From: Mycobacterium sp. 852014-52450_SCH5900713
Lineage (GTDB): Bacteria > Actinomycetota > Actinomycetes > Mycobacteriales > Mycobacteriaceae
Length of the DNA stretch: 64,000 bases
NCBI RefSeq assembly: GCF_001667075.1
Contig: NZ_LZIL01000050.1
Coordinates: 62,001 to 126,000, forward strand
Direction: 5' to 3'
In this document: in pieces, positions 1 to 9,078 of the stretch
Layout of the letters: each line of letters starts with the position of its first letter
Position numbering within the stretch: the stretch's first letter is position 1
Position numbers and translations under genes: made by a program
Notes under the pieces: generated by a model
Database searches by the model: none
Seen by the model: the letters and a program-made list of their open reading frames with translations, nothing else
What the model was told of the DNA's origin: nothing

Positions 1-303
1 GCCGTGGATGGTCACGACGACCCGGAAGCCTCGCGCCCGCGCGAGGCGGATCAGCGGCCCTTCGCGCAGCCAGGCGCCGCCGTTCGACATGTGGAAGTGC
101 ACGACGCTCCCGCGCGGCGCCCTAGCCAGCGCGGCCCCCGCACGCGCGGTGAGCCACAGATTTTTGGCGTGGTGGCGCCCGTTCCACGTCGACAGGACGC
201 GAATTTCGTCGGCACCGATCCTGTTGTCGCGGATGACTCGTATCACGGACTGCGTGCCGCCGAAGCTGTATATGTCGGGCCCGACGTGAGTGACCGCAAT
301 CAT
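1..303 (-). CDS. Family 4 glycosyltransferase, N-terminal part (runs off window)
   Basis: Translating the minus strand from the ATG at 303 gives an open frame of 101 residues that continues past the window edge. It begins MIAVTHVGPDIYSFGGTQSV, the GT-B nucleotide-sugar transferase start in which a glycine-rich loop follows the first beta strand. It also has the GSVVHFHMSNGGAW segment typical of GT4 enzymes of capsule or exopolysaccharide loci. The start codon overlaps the stop of the upstream ligase gene by four bases (ATGA), so the two are translationally coupled. By context it should add a sugar to a lipid-linked oligosaccharide at the inner membrane face. The sugar specificity cannot be read. 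Confidence 0.75.
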   Translation of the reverse strand, partial: MIAVTHVGPDIYSFGGTQSVIRVIRDNRIGADEIRVLSTWNGRHHAKNLWLTARAGAALARAPRGSVVHFHMSNGGAWLREGPLIRLARARGFRVVVTIHG

Positions 304-1778
304 TTTCCGCCGGCAGCGGCCAGCGCCGGCGCCGGGTCGGCGTCCGCCTGGTCCGCTTCGGAGTTCCTGTGCCGTAGGCCGGCGAATCCCATGGCCGTTC
401 CGAGTGCCAGCCCCAAAGCCAGTGCGTCCATGGGCATTTCGGGTAGTGGCCAGACCGCGGATATCGCGAGCAGACCGGCGCAGACCGCGGCGCTGATCTT
501 CGCCGGCATCGTCGCGCAGCGCAGCGCCCGGACGATCGGTGTCAACGCGATCCACGCGAACGCCGCCATGCCCACGGCCCCGGCCTTGGCCAGCCACCAT
601 TGGTAGAAGAGGTGGGAGTAGGTGGGACCCAGCGTCCAGGCGAAGGCCTTCGGATCGTTGCCGGACGGCAGCTGGTAGGCGTAACCCAGGCCGTGGCCGA
701 ACACCGGCGCCTGGGCGATTGCGGCGTTGAGCCGCGCGACTTCCCGCAGCCGGTCCAGTGTCGATTCGTCGGTGGCGAGCGCACTGGCCGAAACCCCGCC
801 GAACACTCGCTGATTGAACGCGGTGAACTGGTCGCTGAGCCATGACCCCGCCTCCGACTGCTGCAGCAGGAACAGCGACCCCGGCAATATCAGCGCGGCC
901 ACGCCCGCGCTGACAGCGGCCACGGCGGACGTCCGCCGCAGGGCCCGCCAGCCGAAATTGGCGAAGAAGGCGACGGTCGCACCCACCGCCACGGCGATCA
1001 GCGTGTTCCGCGAGAAGGCCAGCAGCGAGATGATCAGCGCGGGCGGGCCGAAGGCGAGGTACGTCATCGGCCGGACGCGACCGATGATCGACGCGGCGAC
1101 CAGCGCGGTGAGCGCGGCGGTGGCCGGCGTCTGGGTGGATAGGACGATGCGGAGGGCTTGACCTGCGCCCGTCGCGCCCTCCAGGCTTTCGGCCCGGCCG
1201 GCCAGTCGGATGGCATGCAACGAACTGAAGATCGCCATCGCCGCCGAGAACCACAGCGTCACGACCATCACGCGCATGCAGAACTTCAGGTAGCCGCCGT
1301 ACACGATCAACAGCGCCAGCACGAACCCGATGACCATCTCGATCAAAGTCGTCGATTCGTGTAGCACCATCGTGGCGTCATGTCCCATCTGAAACCCGAC
1401 CACGGTGAAGTACACGACCGTCAGCACGAACATCCCCGGCAGCAGGAAATCCTTGAACCGCGGTCTGACGATCGGCATGAGGTAGCCGATCGCCAGCACC
1501 GCGGCCACCTGGTACGCATAGATCGCCGCGGGCCCGATCACTTTGCCGATGTGCAATCCTTCCGGCAGCGCCGCGAACGCCAGGAACAGCGTCACCCCCG
1601 CCAGCGCCTCGCGCTTCACCCAGTAGACGACCAGGCAGAACGTTGCCGCGATGAGCAACACTCCCTCGGTGGTTCGGCGCACCGAGAGCACGCCAAAGAC
1701 GAAGCAGCCGAACAGGAATACCGTCAGCAGGACGCCGTCTACTGCCAGGCGGGGGCGACCGGGCAGGTAGGGAATCAC
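300..1778 (-). CDS. O-antigen ligase/polymerase-like polytopic membrane protein
   Basis: This 492-residue protein is almost wholly hydrophobic, with roughly ten or more membrane segments starting at about residue 15. Two Wzy_C/WaaL-type landmarks are visible. SRNTLIA sits near residues 255-262. A large extracytoplasmic loop near 365-400 carries GHGLGYAYQLPSGND and then a conserved histidine in TYSHLFYQWW. Proteins of this superfamily either polymerise or transfer lipid-linked glycans outside the membrane. It overlaps the Wzz-like gene upstream and the glycosyltransferase downstream by four bases each, so all three belong to one transcript. Whether it is a polymerase or a ligase is undecided. 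The C-terminal 25 residues are polar and alanine-rich. Confidence 0.8.
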   Translation of the reverse strand: MIPYLPGRPRLAVDGVLLTVFLFGCFVFGVLSVRRTTEGVLLIAATFCLVVYWVKREALAGVTLFLAFAALPEGLHIGKVIGPAAIYAYQVAAVLAIGYLMPIVRPRFKDFLLPGMFVLTVVYFTVVGFQMGHDATMVLHESTTLIEMVIGFVLALLIVYGGYLKFCMRVMVVTLWFSAAMAIFSSLHAIRLAGRAESLEGATGAGQALRIVLSTQTPATAALTALVAASIIGRVRPMTYLAFGPPALIISLLAFSRNTLIAVAVGATVAFFANFGWRALRRTSAVAAVSAGVAALILPGSLFLLQQSEAGSWLSDQFTAFNQRVFGGVSASALATDESTLDRLREVARLNAAIAQAPVFGHGLGYAYQLPSGNDPKAFAWTLGPTYSHLFYQWWLAKAGAVGMAAFAWIALTPIVRALRCATMPAKISAAVCAGLLAISAVWPLPEMPMDALALGLALGTAMGFAGLRHRNSEADQADADPAPALAAAGGK

Positions 1779-3232
1779 GCCGGCCCGCCGACCTTCGTCC
1801 GATAGGTCTTGGCCGCGGCCCTGATGTGCAGCGACGGACGGGCGTCGGTCAGCACGGTGCCGACCACCTGTGCACCGGCCGAGCGCAAGGCCCTCAGCGC
1901 GTCGTTGAGCTCGTCGACGGTGGTCCGGCGCGCCCGCACCACCAGCACCGTGGCCGACACGGCGCCCGCCAGCAGGCCGCTGTCCGGGGTCGCCAGCACC
2001 GGCGGCCCGTCGACCACGATCCGGTCGAAGCGTGACGACAAGTCCAGCATCACCCTGTCGATCACCTCCGGCAGAAACGCGCTGCAGGGCGGGGTCTCGC
2101 GGCGGGCAGACCGGGACGCAAGGATGAACAGCTTGGCGATCGGCGTCGGCTTCACGGCTTCCGCGGCGATCTCGGGGCTGGCCAGCGCGTTGGCCAGCCC
2201 TTCCCCCGACTCGACCCGCAGCAGACCGGCGATCACGTGCCGGCGCGTATCGCCCTCGACAAGCAGGACGTCCTCGCCGATCTCGGCGAGGGCCAGCGAC
2301 AGGTTCAGTGCCGTGGTCGTGGTCCCCTCCCCACCGAACGGCGCCGCCACCAGCACTCGGCGGGCGTCGGAGCCCATCGCCCTGAGCAGCCGGGCGCGCA
2401 AGCCCCGTACGGCGTCATCGAGGGCGGAGTCGACGCCGAACCGCGGTGTGTTCCCGCGCCTGCCGGGTAGCTCGGCCAAAGTCGGCAGTCCCGAAAGCTG
2501 TTCCAGCTTCTCCCGGGATCGCACGGTGCGGTCGCTGGCCTCGCGGGCCACCGCAACCGCGATGGCCAGCAGTATTCCGGCGACAAATCCCATCGCCATG
2601 TTGCGCACCGGCACCGGCGTCACGGGGTGGTCGGGCACCCGCGGCGCCTCCACCACCCGCGCTCTGGCCACCGGCATGGGCTTGGCCGCCGGTTGGCCGG
2701 GCGCTTCCGACGGCGGGGCCGCGGGTGGATTCGGCTCGCCGACGTCGGGCCGCGAACCGGGCGTCACCGGAACGGGCCGGCCGTTCGGACCCGTGGTCGC
2801 GCCGAGCGTGGGCACCAGCGCGGCGAACTGATCGGCCATCGCTCCCGCTAGGGCCGCGGCGCGGTTCGGGTCGGTGTCCTTGACGGTGATCGTGAAAAGC
2901 TGGGACTTGGCGGTGTATTTCACCTGGGTTTGGGTCACCAGGGCGTCCGCGCTGATCGGGGCTTGCAGCTGGTTGACCGCGCGCTCGGCCACCGTCCGGC
3001 CGCCCGCGATCTGCGCGTAGGACGACAACCGTTCCTGCGCGGTCAGCGTGCCGTTGTACAACTCGGTGAGGTCGGTGGCACCGGGAAAGGAAATGAGGAT
3101 GGTGGCCGTCGACTGGTAATGCTTCGTCTGCAATGCCGTGACCGCCGCGGCGCCGATCGTGCACGCCAGCAATGCCCCCAAGGCGAGTTTCCAATGCGTG
3201 AGGAGAGTCCGGACAAAGGTGCGGAAATCCAT
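1775..3232 (-). CDS. Wzz/BY-kinase-like polysaccharide co-polymerase with degenerate P-loop
   Basis: The 485-residue protein has a Wzz chain-length domain: TM1 about 14-34, a periplasmic part 35-210 ending in a long proline-rich stretch, and TM2 about 212-230. A cytoplasmic Rossmann ATPase like the CpsD/CapB tyrosine kinases follows. The P-loop region reads APFGGEGTTTTALNL around 297-310, where the family has GEGKST, so the Walker A lysine is a threonine (residue 304). Walker A-prime (VLLVEGDTRR) and Walker B-like (IVVDGPPV) segments remain. The C-terminus has no tyrosine cluster, only one Tyr. It is probably a regulator of chain length without normal kinase activity. A good AGAGAGG ribosome site precedes the ATG. 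Confidence 0.82.
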   Translation of the reverse strand: MDFRTFVRTLLTHWKLALGALLACTIGAAAVTALQTKHYQSTATILISFPGATDLTELYNGTLTAQERLSSYAQIAGGRTVAERAVNQLQAPISADALVTQTQVKYTAKSQLFTITVKDTDPNRAAALAGAMADQFAALVPTLGATTGPNGRPVPVTPGSRPDVGEPNPPAAPPSEAPGQPAAKPMPVARARVVEAPRVPDHPVTPVPVRNMAMGFVAGILLAIAVAVAREASDRTVRSREKLEQLSGLPTLAELPGRRGNTPRFGVDSALDDAVRGLRARLLRAMGSDARRVLVAAPFGGEGTTTTALNLSLALAEIGEDVLLVEGDTRRHVIAGLLRVESGEGLANALASPEIAAEAVKPTPIAKLFILASRSARRETPPCSAFLPEVIDRVMLDLSSRFDRIVVDGPPVLATPDSGLLAGAVSATVLVVRARRTTVDELNDALRALRSAGAQVVGTVLTDARPSLHIRAAAKTYRTKVGGPA

Positions 3233-3397
3233 CCACTAACCTCTCTGGGGCGACGCCATGCCAATAGCGTCGAATTGATTTGCCTTACACCCGCCGCGCA
3301 AAGCCCAGTGCACATTATGCAGCACTCGCCACGCAGCATCGTCCTAATCGCAATGCGTTCTCGCCCCACGCTTGGAGGCATTTGCTGGCGCCCACGA

Positions 3398-5074
3398 TCA
3401 TTGGCGCGGGGCGGAAGTCAGCGCCTCGCGCGGGATGTCGAGGGTTGCGAGCGGATACCCCCCGGATTCGTCGCGTCCGGAGCGTGCCAGCAGCATGGGC
3501 GGATAGTTCACCACGTGCGACGCGTCCGGCTTGTGCTGTTGCCAATCCACGGATGCGCGCAGCGTGTAGTGCCCGGGCGCCAACCCCGCCAAGTCGACGG
3601 TCACCGATTCGGTGAACGACGCCGGGACAGGTTGATTACCCGAGTTCTCCCCTGAGGGGACCAGTTTGGGCAAGGCCACGGTGGTCGGCAGCGTGCGGAC
3701 CACCGCGCCGGAGAAATCCACCAACCGGTAGCTGGGCACCCATTTCTCGACCGCCGCGGCGCTGCCGTAGTTGGTCCAAACCACCGATATGGTCGCCACC
3801 CGGCCGCGGAACGGTTCCGAACCGGGCCGCGCTTCCACGGAGTACCGATAGCCGGCCGACACGTTGGCTTGTGCCCACAGCAGGTACAACGCCGGGTCCA
3901 TCGGGGTGTTCGAATCCACGGCCGGGAAGTTGAAACTCGACGTCATCGACACGTGGTACTTCACCACGTCGCGCAGGGCCTTTTCGTAGTAGGACTGCGC
4001 AGTGGTCCCATCGGGCAGCTGGCACCATTCGGTGATCACCAATGCCGAGGCCAACCGGTCTTTCAGCTGGCCGACGACCGGATCTTTCGTGTGCACGTAG
4101 TACGAGCCATCCGACTCCGCCCACACCGGCAACGGCGCGTACACGCCGAGGCAATCCGAGCGGATGCCCACCGGCGCGGACACCTTCTTGGTGACATCGT
4201 CGGCGAGCAGCTCGCGAACGATCTCGGGATTCAGCGCGGTGGTCACCAATCGGGTATGGCGGAACGCGTTCACGTTCGCCGCGACCAGCTGTGCGATGGC
4301 CGCTTTGGTGATGCTTTGATCGCGAAACTGGCTGTAGTAACCGAGCTTTGCGATGCTCTCTTCCGGGGAGGGACCCGGTGCCCCCAGCGTGTCGCGCAGA
4401 TAGGCGACGTGGTTCTCGCTGAAGTCCCCGTAACCGGAGAACTCGAACACGCTGAGGCGCTCATCGCCGTCGTAGCGGCGACCGAGCGCGGCGAGCAGCT
4501 GCCCGAAGGCGTTCAGGTACGCGGGGTCGTTCCAGTTCGGCACCACGTGCGCCACCCCGGGTGTCCACCAGTATCGTTGCGGCCCCGTGTAGCTGGTGGA
4601 CGCGGAGCGCATCCAGTCCGGGATGGCGATGTTCGTGTTGTTCGCATAGGTGGCGTCGCAACAGGAGTTGTAGGCGAACACGCGAAGCGTGAGCCGCATG
4701 TTCCTGCTCGCGAGCTTCGCCAGCGCATCGTCGATCACGCTGAAGTCGAACTTGCGATCGTCGGGCGCGTCGGCGGGCAGCGTGTTCGGGTCGGTGGGCT
4801 GCAGCTGCCGCCAAGAGACGCGCAAGCTGCCGTCGTACGACGCCGGCCACGCCGGATACCGCTGCTGCGCGGAATTGCCTTGCGGGAAAAGCGGCATCAT
4901 CAGGTCTTCGTACTGCCCGCGCAGCGGATTCGGTACCTCCTGAACGCTGAGCGGGATGGCGGGACTGATCACGGCAGACAGTGGATCGGGGTCGCTGCGG
5001 CCACCGCAGCCGCTCAGCACGAGCGCCGAGCACGCGACGATCACCGCCGCGCAGTTCCTCAGTTTTCCGACCAT
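3398..5074 (-). CDS. Lipoprotein with DUF4874/DUF4832-like glycosidase-type domains (paralogue 1)
   Basis: I start this 558-residue protein at the ATG at 5074, because it gives a textbook lipoprotein signal: MVGKLRNCA, then a hydrophobic stretch to LVLSGC with the lipidated Cys near 22. The open frame upstream of this is arginine-rich and implausible. The motif NPLRGQYE near 55 resembles the NPxRG opening of DUF4874 proteins, which have a TIM-barrel-like glycosidase region followed by DUF4832. Conserved blocks include SWRQLQP, YYSQFRDQSITKA and DCLGV, and the last ~130 residues look like a beta-sandwich. It should sit on the outer face of the membrane. It is a close paralogue of the gene at 7153-8811. 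Binding or cleavage of a polysaccharide is an inference from fold and context. Confidence 0.75.
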   Translation of the reverse strand: MVGKLRNCAAVIVACSALVLSGCGGRSDPDPLSAVISPAIPLSVQEVPNPLRGQYEDLMMPLFPQGNSAQQRYPAWPASYDGSLRVSWRQLQPTDPNTLPADAPDDRKFDFSVIDDALAKLASRNMRLTLRVFAYNSCCDATYANNTNIAIPDWMRSASTSYTGPQRYWWTPGVAHVVPNWNDPAYLNAFGQLLAALGRRYDGDERLSVFEFSGYGDFSENHVAYLRDTLGAPGPSPEESIAKLGYYSQFRDQSITKAAIAQLVAANVNAFRHTRLVTTALNPEIVRELLADDVTKKVSAPVGIRSDCLGVYAPLPVWAESDGSYYVHTKDPVVGQLKDRLASALVITEWCQLPDGTTAQSYYEKALRDVVKYHVSMTSSFNFPAVDSNTPMDPALYLLWAQANVSAGYRYSVEARPGSEPFRGRVATISVVWTNYGSAAAVEKWVPSYRLVDFSGAVVRTLPTTVALPKLVPSGENSGNQPVPASFTESVTVDLAGLAPGHYTLRASVDWQQHKPDASHVVNYPPMLLARSGRDESGGYPLATLDIPREALTSAPRQ

Positions 5075-5084
5075 CGGTGCGATG

Positions 5085-6968
5085 CTAGATGGCGCTCGTC
5101 GGCAACGCCTTGAGGTCGGCCAAAAAGGGCATCGGCAGCCACCGCGCGGCCAGCAGCGCTTCCATCTCATCGCCGGGGACGGGGCGCGACAACAGAAAAC
5201 CCTGCGCCCGGCGACACCCGTGCTGCATCAAAATCATTGCCGCGTCCGGTGTTTCAACTCCCTCGGCCACCACTTCCAGGCCAAACGCCTCGGCCAGCCC
5301 GATGATCGCGCGAACGATCGCCAAATCACCGGCGTTGTTGCCCAGATCGCGCACGAATCCGGTGTCGATCTTGAGCATGTCGACCGGCAGGGATTTCAGG
5401 TGCGACAACACCGCATAACCGGTGCCGAAGTCGTCGATGGCCAGCTGGACCCCGACTTCCTTGAGCTCCGCCAGGGTTTTTCGAGTGGTATCGATGTCGT
5501 GGACCACGGCGCGCTCGGTGATCTCCAGACAAATCGAGCCGGCTTCGATGCCGAACTCCTCGATGGTGTCGGCGACGTCGCGCACGAACCCGCGGCTGAT
5601 GAGCTGGATGGGCGACACGTTGATCCGCATGACGGCTTCCCGCCCGACACCGTTGGCCTGCCAGCGACTGAACTCGGCGCATGCGCTGCGCAGCACCCAG
5701 CGGCCCAACTCCATCGCCAGGTTGGTCGATTCGGCGATCCCGATGAACGAATCCGGCAGCAGCAGCCCCCAAATCGGGTGCCGCCACCGCACCAGCGCCT
5801 CCGCGCCCACGATGGCGCCCGTCGACAGGTCCACCTCCGGCAGGTAGTGCAGCAGCAACGCCTCGCTGCCGATGTCGCCCTGCAGATGCAGCTCGATGTC
5901 GTTGCGGAACGCGCGTTTGAGGGACATGTCGTCGGTGGACACCGCAATCTGGTTACCGCCACCGCGTTTCGCCGTCAGCACCGCCTCGTCGGCCCGGCGG
6001 AGCAGGTCGGTGCAGTTGTCCAGCCCCGGAGCACCCACCGCCAGCCCGATGCTGACCGTCCGGCTGATCACGTGGCCGCCGACGGCCAGGCGCTCGCACA
6101 GCATCGCCGAGAGGCGACGGGCGAACGACTCCGCGGCTTCCGGTGTCATCGGCTGGTCGGGCACGACGACGAACTCGTCCCCGCCCAACCGGGCGATCGT
6201 GCTGTTGGGAGCGCAGATCCGGATGCGTTGCGCGAAGACCCGGATGAACCAGTCACCGGCGGTGTGCCCGAGGTAGTCGTTGATCGGCTTGAGCCGGTCG
6301 AGGTCGAGGTACAGCACTGCCACGGGCCCCGGGTTTCCCGCCAACAGCCGTTCGGTCAGGTGCGCGACCAGGGCACGACGGTTGTAAAGACCGGTCAGAT
6401 CGTCGTGCTCGGCGAGATAGCGGAGCTTTTCTTCGGCCGCGATGCGCGCTTGCACCTGTGCGAACAGCGCGGCGACGGCCTCGAGCGTGTTGATCTCATC
6501 TTGCTCCCACTTGCGGGCGCCGAACTTGACGAAGCCGAGCAAGCCAGTGGTGGTCTCACCCGAGACCAGTGGTGCGGCGGCCACCGAGGGCGAGGCGGCC
6601 ACTTTGGCGCTGCCCGGCCGGCGCCGAAAATAGCGTTTCGACTGCGCCGGCCGGATCACCACCGGTTTGCGGCCGTGCCCGCACTGCGCGAGGACCGACT
6701 CCGCGATGTCCAGCTGGGCGAAGGTCGTCGGATCCGGATCCGCGGCGTCCGTCCTGGGTGGCCACTCGGCGACCAGCGCCGAGGCCCGGGTCTGCGGGTC
6801 GTGGTGACGCAGGAAGCTGGCGTCCACGTCGAACTGCTCGACGAGTTGCGCGAGCACCTTCTGGCTGACGAGGGTGGCCGTGGCTGCCGTGGCTTCCATC
6901 AGCTGCGTGGCGACGGAGGTGACGACCAGGTCCAGGCTGCGCGGCACGGTCTCCTCCGATACGGGCAT
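5085..6968 (-). CDS. GAF-GGDEF-EAL cyclic-di-GMP cyclase/phosphodiesterase
   Basis: This 627-residue cytosolic protein has a GAF-like sensor (about 30-190), a GGDEF diguanylate cyclase (about 195-350) and an EAL phosphodiesterase (about 370-610). The cyclase signature LGGDEFVVV is intact, as are EALVRW and the downstream DDFGTGY loop of the EAL domain, so both activities look possible. I see no RxxD inhibitory site just before GGDEF. Sequence and length match the M. tuberculosis Rv1354c type enzyme. It lies between two near-identical lipoprotein genes and upstream of polysaccharide genes, all on one strand. A local role in controlling export or remodelling of that polymer is an inference. Confidence 0.9.
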   Translation of the reverse strand: MPVSEETVPRSLDLVVTSVATQLMEATAATATLVSQKVLAQLVEQFDVDASFLRHHDPQTRASALVAEWPPRTDAADPDPTTFAQLDIAESVLAQCGHGRKPVVIRPAQSKRYFRRRPGSAKVAASPSVAAAPLVSGETTTGLLGFVKFGARKWEQDEINTLEAVAALFAQVQARIAAEEKLRYLAEHDDLTGLYNRRALVAHLTERLLAGNPGPVAVLYLDLDRLKPINDYLGHTAGDWFIRVFAQRIRICAPNSTIARLGGDEFVVVPDQPMTPEAAESFARRLSAMLCERLAVGGHVISRTVSIGLAVGAPGLDNCTDLLRRADEAVLTAKRGGGNQIAVSTDDMSLKRAFRNDIELHLQGDIGSEALLLHYLPEVDLSTGAIVGAEALVRWRHPIWGLLLPDSFIGIAESTNLAMELGRWVLRSACAEFSRWQANGVGREAVMRINVSPIQLISRGFVRDVADTIEEFGIEAGSICLEITERAVVHDIDTTRKTLAELKEVGVQLAIDDFGTGYAVLSHLKSLPVDMLKIDTGFVRDLGNNAGDLAIVRAIIGLAEAFGLEVVAEGVETPDAAMILMQHGCRRAQGFLLSRPVPGDEMEALLAARWLPMPFLADLKALPTSAI

Positions 6969-7152
6969 GCATCCCAGCCGGGCGGGGGACGGTCTCGGGG
7001 CGGATCCCGTGTTTACGCGGACCCGGGCAGGTCACGATCGGTTTCAGTCAGCAAAACGTATCACGCAGTACCCGTGGCATCCGGGCTAACGAGCAACTTC
7101 CCGCGGCGCTGGTTGACGGTGACAAAGGCGGTCCTCGCGGGGCCGCTGCGCG

Positions 7153-8811
7153 TCATTGACCGGAGGCGTCGCTCGCGATGTCCAGGGTGGCGATCGGATA
7201 CAGGCCGGAACCGTCGCGGCCGTCGCGGGCCAGCGCCATCGGCGTGTAGTTCACCACGTGCGAGGCGCCCGGCTTGTGCTGCTGCCATTCCACGGACGCG
7301 CGCAGCGTGTAGTGCCCGGGCGCCAGGCCCGTGACGTCGACGCGCACCGACTCGGTCGACGACTCCGGAACCGCCTCCTCGCGTGACTGACTGGAGTCGT
7401 CGTGCGACAGCGTCTTGAGATTGACCGTCGCCGGAATGGTGCGCACCACCGCTCCCGAGAAATCGACCAGCTTGTAACCGGGTGCCCATTGCTCGGTGGC
7501 CGCCGCCGAGCCGTAGTTGGTCCAGACGACCGAGATGGAAGCCACCTTGCCCTGGATGGACTGCGATCCCGGCTTGGCCTCCACCGAATACCGGTAACCG
7601 GCCGAGGTGTTCGCCTTGGCCCACAGGAGGTAGAGCTTGGGGTCCATCGCCGACGTCGCATCCCGGTCGGGGAAGTCGGCGCTCGCCGTCATCGAGACGT
7701 GATACCTGACGACGTCGTGCAGCGCCTTCTCGTAGTACGACCGCGGGTCGGTCCCGTTAGGCAACCGGCACCACTGGCTCATCACCAGCGCCGAGGTGAG
7801 CCGCTGCTTGATCGCGTTGACGGCGGCGTCGTTGAACCGCACGTAGTGCGAGTCGCTGGACTCGGCCCATTCCGGCAGGGGGGACTGCACCCCAAGACAA
7901 TCCGCGCGGACGCCGATCGGTGCGGACAGCTTTTTCGTCACGTCGTCGGCGAACAACTCGCGGACGATCTCCGGATTCTCGCCGGTGACCACCAGTTGGG
8001 TATGGGGGAACGCGCCGACGTTCGCCGCGACCAGTTGCCCGATGGACGCTTTGGTGATGCTTTGATCACGGAACTGGCTGTAATAGCCCAACTTCGGCAC
8101 GCTGTCGTCCGGCGCCGGTCCGGGGGCACCGAGCGCGTCACGCACGTACGCGAGGCTGGTCTTGCCGAAATCACCGTATCCGGAGAACTCGAACACGCTG
8201 AGGCGCTCATCGCCGTCGTAGCGCCGCCCGAGCGCGGCGAGCAGCTGCTCGAAACCGTTCAGGTAGGCGGCGTCATTCCAATTCGGGACCACCTGTGCCA
8301 CACCGGGTCCGGAACCGTTCGGTGCGCCGGAATAGCTGGTGGCCGCGGAGCGGATCCAGTCCGGAATCGCGATGTTGGTGTTGTCCGGATAGGAATCGTT
8401 GCAACAGGATTTGTAGGCGTACACGCCAAGGGTCAGCCGCATGTTCCGGCTGCCGAGCTTCGTCAGCGCGTCGTCGATCACGCTGAAGTCGAACCTGCGA
8501 TCGTCGGCAGCGTCGGGGGGCAGCGTGCGCGGGTCGACCGGCTGCAACTGCCGCCACGAAACCCGCAAGCTGGCGTCATCCGACGCGGGCCAGGCAGCGT
8601 ACCGTTGTTGCGCCGAATTGCCTTGTGGGAAAAGCGGATTCAAGCCTTCTTCGTACTGGCCGCGCAGTGGGTTGGGGATCTCCTGAGCGGTGGGCGGAAT
8701 GGGCGGGCTGACCATCGCGGACAGCGGGCCGGGGTCGCTTTTGCCACCGCATCCGCTCAGCACCATCGCCGTGCACGCGACAGCGGCCAGCGCGCTCTTC
8801 CTCGTCTTCAC
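7153..8811 (-). CDS. Lipoprotein with DUF4874/DUF4832-like glycosidase-type domains (paralogue 2)
   Basis: The GTG at 8811 is chosen because GGGAGAAG lies just upstream and the resulting N-terminus (VKTRKSALAAVACTAMVLSGC) is a clear lipoprotein signal. The 552-residue product follows paralogue 1 almost block by block: NPLRGQYEE, SWRQLQPVDPRTLP, YYSQFRDQSITKAS, DDVTKKLSAP, RADCLGV and AGYRYSVEAKPGS all recur. Differences cluster in the linker after the Cys and in the C-terminal sandwich. The duplication flanks the cyclic-di-GMP gene. It is the first gene of the minus-strand cluster, with 267 bases upstream that are shared with the divergent ECF41 operon. Confidence 0.75.
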   Translation of the reverse strand: MKTRKSALAAVACTAMVLSGCGGKSDPGPLSAMVSPPIPPTAQEIPNPLRGQYEEGLNPLFPQGNSAQQRYAAWPASDDASLRVSWRQLQPVDPRTLPPDAADDRRFDFSVIDDALTKLGSRNMRLTLGVYAYKSCCNDSYPDNTNIAIPDWIRSAATSYSGAPNGSGPGVAQVVPNWNDAAYLNGFEQLLAALGRRYDGDERLSVFEFSGYGDFGKTSLAYVRDALGAPGPAPDDSVPKLGYYSQFRDQSITKASIGQLVAANVGAFPHTQLVVTGENPEIVRELFADDVTKKLSAPIGVRADCLGVQSPLPEWAESSDSHYVRFNDAAVNAIKQRLTSALVMSQWCRLPNGTDPRSYYEKALHDVVRYHVSMTASADFPDRDATSAMDPKLYLLWAKANTSAGYRYSVEAKPGSQSIQGKVASISVVWTNYGSAAATEQWAPGYKLVDFSGAVVRTIPATVNLKTLSHDDSSQSREEAVPESSTESVRVDVTGLAPGHYTLRASVEWQQHKPGASHVVNYTPMALARDGRDGSGLYPIATLDIASDASGQ

Positions 8812-9015
8812 GCTTGCTTCTCCCAACACACACCGGTGCTCACTGAAGTGGGCCCATACTGCCTGGGTTTTCCGGTGCGTGTATCCGACGCGGGGCAGGT
8901 CACGAATTGGCGTAGCGCAGCGTAACACGCACGGCCTGGGCCGCCCCCGGTCCGACGCAGTGCGGTCCTGCCCGGGAGGCGGCTCCCGTGAGACGCGTCA
9001 CAATGTGGGCGGGCC

Positions 9016-9042
9016 TGTCACGCTCGGCCGGCCTGCGGTGTC
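9016..9042 (+). promoter_or_regulatory. ECF41-type promoter
   Basis: TGTCACG (9016-9022), a 16-base spacer and TGTC (9039-9042) match the published ECF41 promoter TGTCACA-N16-CGTC with one mismatch in each box. A start site near 9050 would give a leader of about 29 bases before the ATG at 9079. The sigma gene two genes downstream is a clear ECF41, so autoregulation is likely. Confidence 0.7.
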
Positions 9043-9078
9043 TCGAGGGCATCAGGCCCGTGAGAACAGGAGACAGCA

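Noticed and set aside
4956..7334. A 792-residue open frame on the plus strand
   Set aside because: It is antisense to the GGDEF-EAL gene and parts of both lipoprotein genes, is arginine/histidine/glutamine-rich, and shows no domain. Long antisense frames are common in GC-rich DNA.
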